Of a stretch of 54,385 nt of DNA, positions 49,252 to 54,385 are shown piece after piece (position 1 is the first letter of the stretch; each line of letters begins with the position of its first letter). The stretch is from assembly GCA_002506905.1 (NCBI GenBank), contig DAYM01000002.1, positions 3,384 to 57,768 on the forward strand, read 5' to 3'. The notes beneath the pieces were generated by a model. The model made no database searches, had not been told where the DNA came from, and saw only the letters and a program-made list of their open reading frames with translations. Made by a program: the position numbers and the translations under genes. Source of the stretch: Methanomassiliicoccaceae archaeon UBA328. GTDB taxonomy: Archaea > Thermoplasmatota > Thermoplasmata > Methanomassiliicoccales > Methanomethylophilaceae.

Positions 49252-49842
49252 TCAGACCTTCATTTTCTCATAGACCTTATCGAGATTCTCGCCGGTCTTG
49301 TTGGATACGGGTATGACCTCTTTGTCGGGGAACTGATGTTTCAGCCATGCTGTGGCCTCTTCGATCTCTCCGTTCTTGGCAAGGTCGCATTTGTTCAGAA
49401 GGATGAATTCCGAACCATGCATCTGTCTTTTGAAGAATTCTTCTTTTTTCTTTATGAGGTCTTTGAATCTCTCGATATCGGCGATGCCGATAACGATCGT
49501 CTCATCGGGGTCGATCATTGAGATGTGTACAAGGTCTGCGACCTTGTGGGGGAGTGCGAGTCCTGTGGGCTCGATGATGATTATGTCAGGGTCGATATCG
49601 CTCTTGATGCTCTTAAGTGCATTCTGGAGTGTGCCTGACAGCGAACAGCAGATGCAACCGTTGGGAAGTTCTATCGCGTCATATCCGCCGGCCTTGAGTG
49701 TGGCTCCGTCCACACCGATCTCTCCGGCTTCATTGACTATGATCGCTACTTTTTTGCCCTCTTGGCTGTACTTTGAAGCAAGCTTCATAAGAAGGGTGGT
49801 CTTCCCACTTCCGAGGAATCCGCCCAGTATGTATACGTACAT
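49252..49842 (-). CDS. CobW/HypB/UreG-type (G3E) P-loop GTPase, short form
   Basis: A 196-residue metal-chaperone-type GTPase of the COG0523 group. GGFLGSGKTTLL is the P-loop (about 7-18), NEAGEIGVDG is switch-like, NGCICCSLSG is the family's CxCC metal-binding motif (about 62-71), IIIEPTGLALP is the DxxG-equivalent (E-P-T-G), and LLNKCDL is NKxD. The usual C-terminal CobW domain is missing. Family members use GTP to insert zinc, cobalt or nickel into enzymes. First gene of an operon with the His-rich protein and ramA; a TATA box (49865-49874) 27 nt upstream makes it leaderless. Confidence 0.92.
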   Translation of the reverse strand: MYVYILGGFLGSGKTTLLMKLASKYSQEGKKVAIIVNEAGEIGVDGATLKAGGYDAIELPNGCICCSLSGTLQNALKSIKSDIDPDIIIIEPTGLALPHKVADLVHISMIDPDETIVIGIADIERFKDLIKKKEEFFKRQMHGSEFILLNKCDLAKNGEIEEATAWLKHQFPDKEVIPVSNKTGENLDKVYEKMKV

Positions 49843-49864
49843 GTTTTTATGTTATGCACGGGGG

Positions 49865-49874
49865 TGTATTTATC
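49865..49874 (-). promoter_or_regulatory. TATA box of the GTPase / His-rich / ramA operon
   Basis: On the minus strand this reads GATAAATACAC, centred about 27 nt upstream of the GTPase ATG at 49842. Confidence 0.5.
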
Positions 49875-50216
49875 ACTTTTACCTATCCCTAAATCTGTGG
49901 TTGGTAAATATCCGTTAATAATAATCTCATTATTAAATGACATTGTCAAAGAAAACCAATTTACGACTTACTTATATTACATATATATCAATAATCAACT
50001 TCCTGGGGATAGGCAGTTCTATGGATACAAGGCATCCAACCTTTTCGGGTCAAAAATTAAATGTTGTTTTAATCATCATATTTATACTTAGTTACTTCAT
50101 ATATAAGATACGGATATGTCATCCATCCATCAAATTAGTTAAATAGTAACCAATAGTATATTAGTTTTGTCGTTGGGACGTCCATATCGGCCTAATGAAA
50201 AATTGGAGGAAAAAAC
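49875..50216. other. Divergent regulatory region of ramA operon and mtaCB1
   Basis: This 342-nt AT-rich stretch has no convincing gene. It contains a TGAC-N3-GTCA palindrome (49938-49948), GGAT/ATCC and other short dyads, several TATA-like runs (for example near 50087-50095 and 50138-50147), a GGACGTCC palindrome (50177-50184), and the mtaC1 ribosome-binding site TTGGAGG (50203-50209). The mtaC1 leader is probably long, as methanol methyltransferase mRNAs often are. Confidence 0.5.
49938..49948. promoter_or_regulatory. TGAC-N3-GTCA palindrome upstream of mtaC1
   Basis: TGACATTGTCA matches, in core and spacing, the TTTGAC-ACA-GTCAAA dyad upstream of mtaC2 (52575-52597). It is a candidate binding site for a shared methanol-gene regulator, here about 270 nt from the mtaC1 start and 65 nt from the divergent operon's TATA. 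Confidence 0.45.
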
Positions 50217-50999
50217 ATGATAGACTACAAAGGAGTAGACTTTGGGAAGATTCTCAAACGTTACGACATAGGGTCTCAGAACGAAACAACACCCGAGTCG
50301 GTAGCAAAGAAGATGCTGCCTTCGGATCCTGTCTTCAAGAAGGTCGCGGAGTGCGTCCTTTACATGAAGTTCAAGGACGTCGGACCCGCTGTTGCGGAAG
50401 CTCTGAAATCGAAACCTGCGCTTGACGTCATCAATGACGGACTCGTCGTCGGTATGGAATGTGTTGCGAAACTTTACGCAGAGCACATTTACTATCTGCC
50501 TGAGATCATGATGGCAGCAAAGACAATGGAGATCGGTATCGCACTCGCTGAGAAACAGATCCCCGGAGGAAGAGAGACAAAAGGACTCGTTGTTATGCAT
50601 GCAGCAGAGGGAGACCCCCACGACATCGGTAAGAACATTGCCGCAGTTATGCTCAGGTCGTCCGGATACTCTGTTATCGACATGGGTAAGGACGTAGCCG
50701 TCAACGATGTCGTTGATGAAGTTGTCAAATCCAAACCTATGTTGGTCACCGGTACAGCACTTATGACCACAACTATGACCGCATTCCCCCGTGCAGCTGA
50801 GATCCTCAGAGGCAAGGGAATTGATATCCCCTTCATGGCAGCAGGCGGTGCAGTGAACAGGGACTTTGCTGAGTCGTTCGACCTCGGTATCTATTCCGAG
50901 AAAGCACCTCAGACACCCCCGATCGCTGACAAGATCAAGGCCGGATACGACTGGAGAAAGGTCAGGGAAGAGTGGGATAGCATTGTAGGCGGTGAGTGA
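50217..50999 (+). CDS. mtaC: Methanol corrinoid protein MtaC, copy 1
   Basis: A 260-residue corrinoid carrier that receives the methyl group of methanol from MtaB. An N-terminal helical cap (about 1-90) is followed by a B12-binding Rossmann domain with EGDPHDIGKNIAAVMLRSSGY (about 131-151); His135 is the lower cobalt ligand, then SVIDMGKDV and GTALMTTTM and GGAVN. The start is fixed by GGAGG 8 nt before the ATG. mtaB1 begins 1 nt after its stop, so the pair is co-translated. RamA, encoded divergently, would maintain it in Co(I). Confidence 0.97.
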   Translation: MIDYKGVDFGKILKRYDIGSQNETTPESVAKKMLPSDPVFKKVAECVLYMKFKDVGPAVAEALKSKPALDVINDGLVVGMECVAKLYAEHIYYLPEIMMAAKTMEIGIALAEKQIPGGRETKGLVVMHAAEGDPHDIGKNIAAVMLRSSGYSVIDMGKDVAVNDVVDEVVKSKPMLVTGTALMTTTMTAFPRAAEILRGKGIDIPFMAAGGAVNRDFAESFDLGIYSEKAPQTPPIADKIKAGYDWRKVREEWDSIVGGE

Positions 51000-51000
51000 A

Positions 51001-52401
<1,401 letters not shown>

Positions 52402-52574
52402 TCCTAGGACTTCCTGTGGGAAAAATCAAACTTTTTACCATTTTTTTCATTTTTTGATTGATTTTTCACCATGCATTTATACATTTTATCCTTCGCAGGG
52501 ATGAAATTTAAATTGAATATAGATTTATTAATGTCGTACTATTTCATATGGAAAATAAATATTCCTTTTAAGAT

Positions 52575-52597
52575 AATGTTTGACACAGTCAAACATT
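52575..52597. promoter_or_regulatory. 10-bp palindromic operator upstream of mtaC2
   Basis: AATGTTTGAC and GTCAAACATT are perfect inverted arms with a 3-nt spacer (ACA), 166-188 nt upstream of the mtaC2 ATG. It is the strongest dyad in the methanol region and shares its TGAC-N3-GTCA core with a site upstream of mtaC1. Confidence 0.6.
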
Positions 52598-52727
52598 AAC
52601 AAATGTTGGCAATAATGGATAGTTGGATATACCTAACACAATTGATATTTAAAATTTGTTATTATTTGACATGGATATTTAATTCATCCAGAAAATAACT
52701 TTAAATGTCAGAGTAAATTCACTAGTG

Positions 52728-52747
52728 AAGACGTGTAAAAACGTCTT
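52728..52747 (+). promoter_or_regulatory. Leader hairpin just before the mtaC2 ribosome-binding site
   Basis: AAGACGT and ACGTCTT form a 7-bp stem with loop GTAAAA. The stem ends 3 nt before GGAG (52751-52754) and 15 nt before the ATG. It could affect translation initiation or mRNA stability. Confidence 0.45.
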
Positions 52748-52762
52748 ATTGGAGAAATACAC

Positions 52763-53545
52763 ATGCTTAGTTGTGAAGGAGCAGATTTTACCCAAGTCGT
52801 AAAGAGATATGACATTGACAGTCAGGTCATTGCGACTCCGGAAGAAATGGCCAAGAAAATGCTGCCTAAAGACGAAGTGTTCAGGAAGGTCGCTGAAGAA
52901 GTCCTCTACATGAGGTTCAAGACCGTCGGACCCGTCGTTATGGAGGCACTCAAACAGAGAAACCCTCTCGATGTTATCAACGAGGGACTCGTTGCAGGCA
53001 TGGAAGTCGTTGCAAAGCTGTACGCAGAGCACGTATACTACCTCCCTGAGATCATGATGGCCGCAAAGACCATGGAGATCGGAATCGCACTCGCTGAGAA
53101 GCAGGTTCCCGGAGGAAGAGAGACCAAAGGAACAGTCATCATGCACGCTGCCGAGGGAGACCCCCACGACATCGGAAAGAACATCGCAGCCGTTATGGTC
53201 AGGTCCTCAGGATACACCGTTATCGACATGGGCCGTGATGTGCCGATCGTAGACTTCATCGCAAAGGTAGAAGAGGTCAAGCCCCTCTTCGCCAGCGGAA
53301 CCGCACTCATGACAACCACAATGTCTGCATTCCCCGAAGAGGCAAAGATCCTCAAAGAGAAGGGAATCAACATGCCCCTTATGGGCTGCGGCGGTGCTGT
53401 TAACAGAGAGTACGCCAACTCGTACGACCTCGGAATCTATTCCGAGAAGGCCCCCCAGACACCCCTCATCGCGGAGAAGATCCGCCAGGGATACGACTGG
53501 AAGAGAGTAAGAGACGAGTGGGACAGCATTGTAGGAGGTCAGTGA
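52763..53545 (+). CDS. mtaC: Methanol corrinoid protein MtaC, copy 2
   Basis: A 260-residue homologue of MtaC1 of identical length and without gaps by eye. His135 lies in the same EGDPHDIGKN motif, and the GTALMTTTMSAFPEEA and CGGAVNREYANS motifs are shared. The N-terminus differs (MLSCEGADFTQVVK, with a cysteine at position 4). The start is set by GGAG 8 nt before the ATG. mtaB2 begins 1 nt after the stop. The close similarity to copy 1 suggests a duplication; differences in the leaders point to separate regulation. Confidence 0.97.
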   Translation: MLSCEGADFTQVVKRYDIDSQVIATPEEMAKKMLPKDEVFRKVAEEVLYMRFKTVGPVVMEALKQRNPLDVINEGLVAGMEVVAKLYAEHVYYLPEIMMAAKTMEIGIALAEKQVPGGRETKGTVIMHAAEGDPHDIGKNIAAVMVRSSGYTVIDMGRDVPIVDFIAKVEEVKPLFASGTALMTTTMSAFPEEAKILKEKGINMPLMGCGGAVNREYANSYDLGIYSEKAPQTPLIAEKIRQGYDWKRVRDEWDSIVGGQ

Positions 53546-53546
53546 A

Positions 53547-54385
53547 ATGGCAGTAAAGAGATACACAAAGATGGCATACGACTCCGCAGACGACATGGTC
53601 TTCGGACGTTCAAAATCACCCGTATCATACGGATTCGGACTTAAGATCGGAGCAGGCAAAGTTATCCCCGAGATCAACTACGCCCCCAGGCCCGGAACCG
53701 AGAAAGACCCTGAGAAACTCAGGAAAGAGTACGTCGACTACATCTCAAAGGATATCCTCGACAGGGCTGTAACAGCCGGTTTCCCCGACGTCCAGCTCGA
53801 GACCGAGTGGGTCTCTCAGATGAATCAGGTCAAGCTGTCCGCACCTGTTGTTGCAGGCCAGGAAGAGATCTGTGAGAAATACCACGAGGAATACGGAATC
53901 AACTGTGGTGTCAGGCAGACAATCCCCGACCAGCGTGAGGCCGACCACGGACTCCGCCCCGGCATGGACAAGAACAAAGCATACCCCGAGAAACTCTTCG
54001 AGTGTGCTGAGATCGCTTGTGAGAACGGCGCAGACAACTTCTCCATCGAGTCTGTCGGTGGAAAAGAGTTCGCAGACTACGCAGTCACAAACGGTGACAT
54101 CATAGCTTTCCTCTTCGGTGTCGGATACCTCGGATCCATCGATATGACCTGGATCTGGGAACAGTTCGTTGACATTTGTAAGAAGAACAAGACAACCCCC
54201 GGAGGAGACACTAACTGTTCCGGAGCAAACGTCGCTATGTTCATGGCCGGCGGAATGATGGACAACGATGTTCAGAGGACCTTCTCCGCAGTTACCAGGT
54301 GTATCGCGGCAGCAAGGACACTTTGCGCATGGGAAGTCGGAGCACTCGGACCTGACAAGGACTGTGGATACGAGGGAATCATCGT
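53547..54385 (+). CDS. mtaB: Methanol:corrinoid methyltransferase MtaB, copy 2 (3' end off window)
   Basis: The first 279 codons of a second MtaB, running off the right edge. It aligns without gaps to MtaB1, and all three zinc ligands are present: Glu168 (NFSIES), Cys224 (DTNCSG) and Cys273 (KDCGYEG). Differences cluster on the surface (for example MNQVKLSAP against MGNPKMATP at 92-100, and CAWEVGALGPD against VAWECGASGPD near 260-270, which changes a non-ligand cysteine). The ATG follows the mtaC2 stop by 1 nt, with GGAGGTCAGTG upstream as the ribosome-binding site. Confidence 0.97.
   Translation, partial: MAVKRYTKMAYDSADDMVFGRSKSPVSYGFGLKIGAGKVIPEINYAPRPGTEKDPEKLRKEYVDYISKDILDRAVTAGFPDVQLETEWVSQMNQVKLSAPVVAGQEEICEKYHEEYGINCGVRQTIPDQREADHGLRPGMDKNKAYPEKLFECAEIACENGADNFSIESVGGKEFADYAVTNGDIIAFLFGVGYLGSIDMTWIWEQFVDICKKNKTTPGGDTNCSGANVAMFMAGGMMDNDVQRTFSAVTRCIAAARTLCAWEVGALGPDKDCGYEGII

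Larger units (their letters stand above)
52402..52762. other. Promoter and leader region of mtaCB2
   Basis: These 361 nt are very AT-rich and gene-free. Near the left end T-runs may terminate mtaB1. The middle holds a strong 10-bp dyad (52575-52597) with partial copies (AATGTTGGC at 52602, TTTGACATGG at 52667), TATA-like ATATTTAATTC and CTTTAAATG follow, and the right end has a 7-bp hairpin next to the ribosome-binding site. Confidence 0.5.

Noticed and set aside
48506..49273. 285-codon plus-strand hydrophobic frame opposite the His-rich gene
   Set aside because: The apparent Val/Phe-rich 'membrane protein' is the antisense of His/Glu/Asp codons (CAC/GAC read as GTG/GTC).

Overview
The window is archaeal chromosome and looks like a hydrogen-dependent methylotrophic methanogen of the order Methanomassiliicoccales (Methanomethylophilaceae-like). 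Evidence for this: archaeal TBP, a single-chain proteasome beta subunit, the archaeal terminator nuclease FttA (aCPSF1), archaeal LeuRS, and two copies of the methanol:corrinoid methyltransferase pair mtaC-mtaB beside the corrinoid reductive activase RamA. TATA boxes about 25-28 nt before many ATGs suggest widespread leaderless transcription. Every complete gene examined ends in TGA or TAA and none in TAG, as expected where amber is read as pyrrolysine. The assignment rests on gene content, not on a marker-gene search.

Layout. 1-7.5 kb: zinc-ribbon protein, tbp, tRNA-Cys, a conserved unknown, pyrD-pyrK, a SufS-like desulfurase, three pilin-like proteins, and thpR. 7.5-12.7 kb: a Sel1-repeat protein, a PEBP/PQ-loop/DUF362 operon, an AdoMet decarboxylase-like protein and an Isf-like flavoprotein. 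12.7-16.8 kb: two PaaK-type arylacetate-CoA ligases, a double-ACT protein and a SelB-like protein with a degenerate GTPase domain. 16.9-23.8 kb: methyltransferase, small membrane protein, cysteine-cluster protein, hydrolase, flavoprotein, phosphoglycerate mutase, two more pilin-like proteins and a U32 peptidase. 23.9-27.9 kb: a pilus/secretion motor operon (Cys-rich protein, ATPase, TadC-like platform). 27.9-32.2 kb: TetR regulator, DUF2085 membrane protein, small membrane proteins, B12-dependent ribonucleotide reductase. 32.7-39 kb: proteasome beta, FttA, UbiX, LeuRS. 39-43 kb: a ribbon-helix-helix regulator next to a shortened FtsZ-like GTPase, then indolepyruvate oxidoreductase iorA-iorB and tRNA-Leu. 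43.3-46.3 kb: a NitT/TauT-type ABC transporter whose binding protein appears circularly permuted. 46.3-46.9 kb: a gene-free, highly structured intergenic region. 46.9-54.4 kb: the methanol module, with a CobW-like GTPase / His-rich protein / ramA operon divergent from mtaCB1, then mtaCB2 running off the right edge.

How it fits together. MtaB (zinc enzyme) and MtaC (corrinoid protein) start methanogenesis from methanol, and RamA re-reduces inactive Co(II) corrinoid. The P-loop GTPase and histidine/cysteine-rich protein sharing RamA's operon suggest metal delivery to this system, which I consider the best candidate for an undescribed biological module. PaaK, ACT and IorAB proteins are consistent with interconversion of arylacetates and aromatic amino acids. 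Five short proteins with prepilin-like N-termini plus the ATPase/platform operon suggest a dispersed archaeal pilus or secretion machine. Homology calls come from reading motifs; no database search, structure prediction or RNA folding was run.
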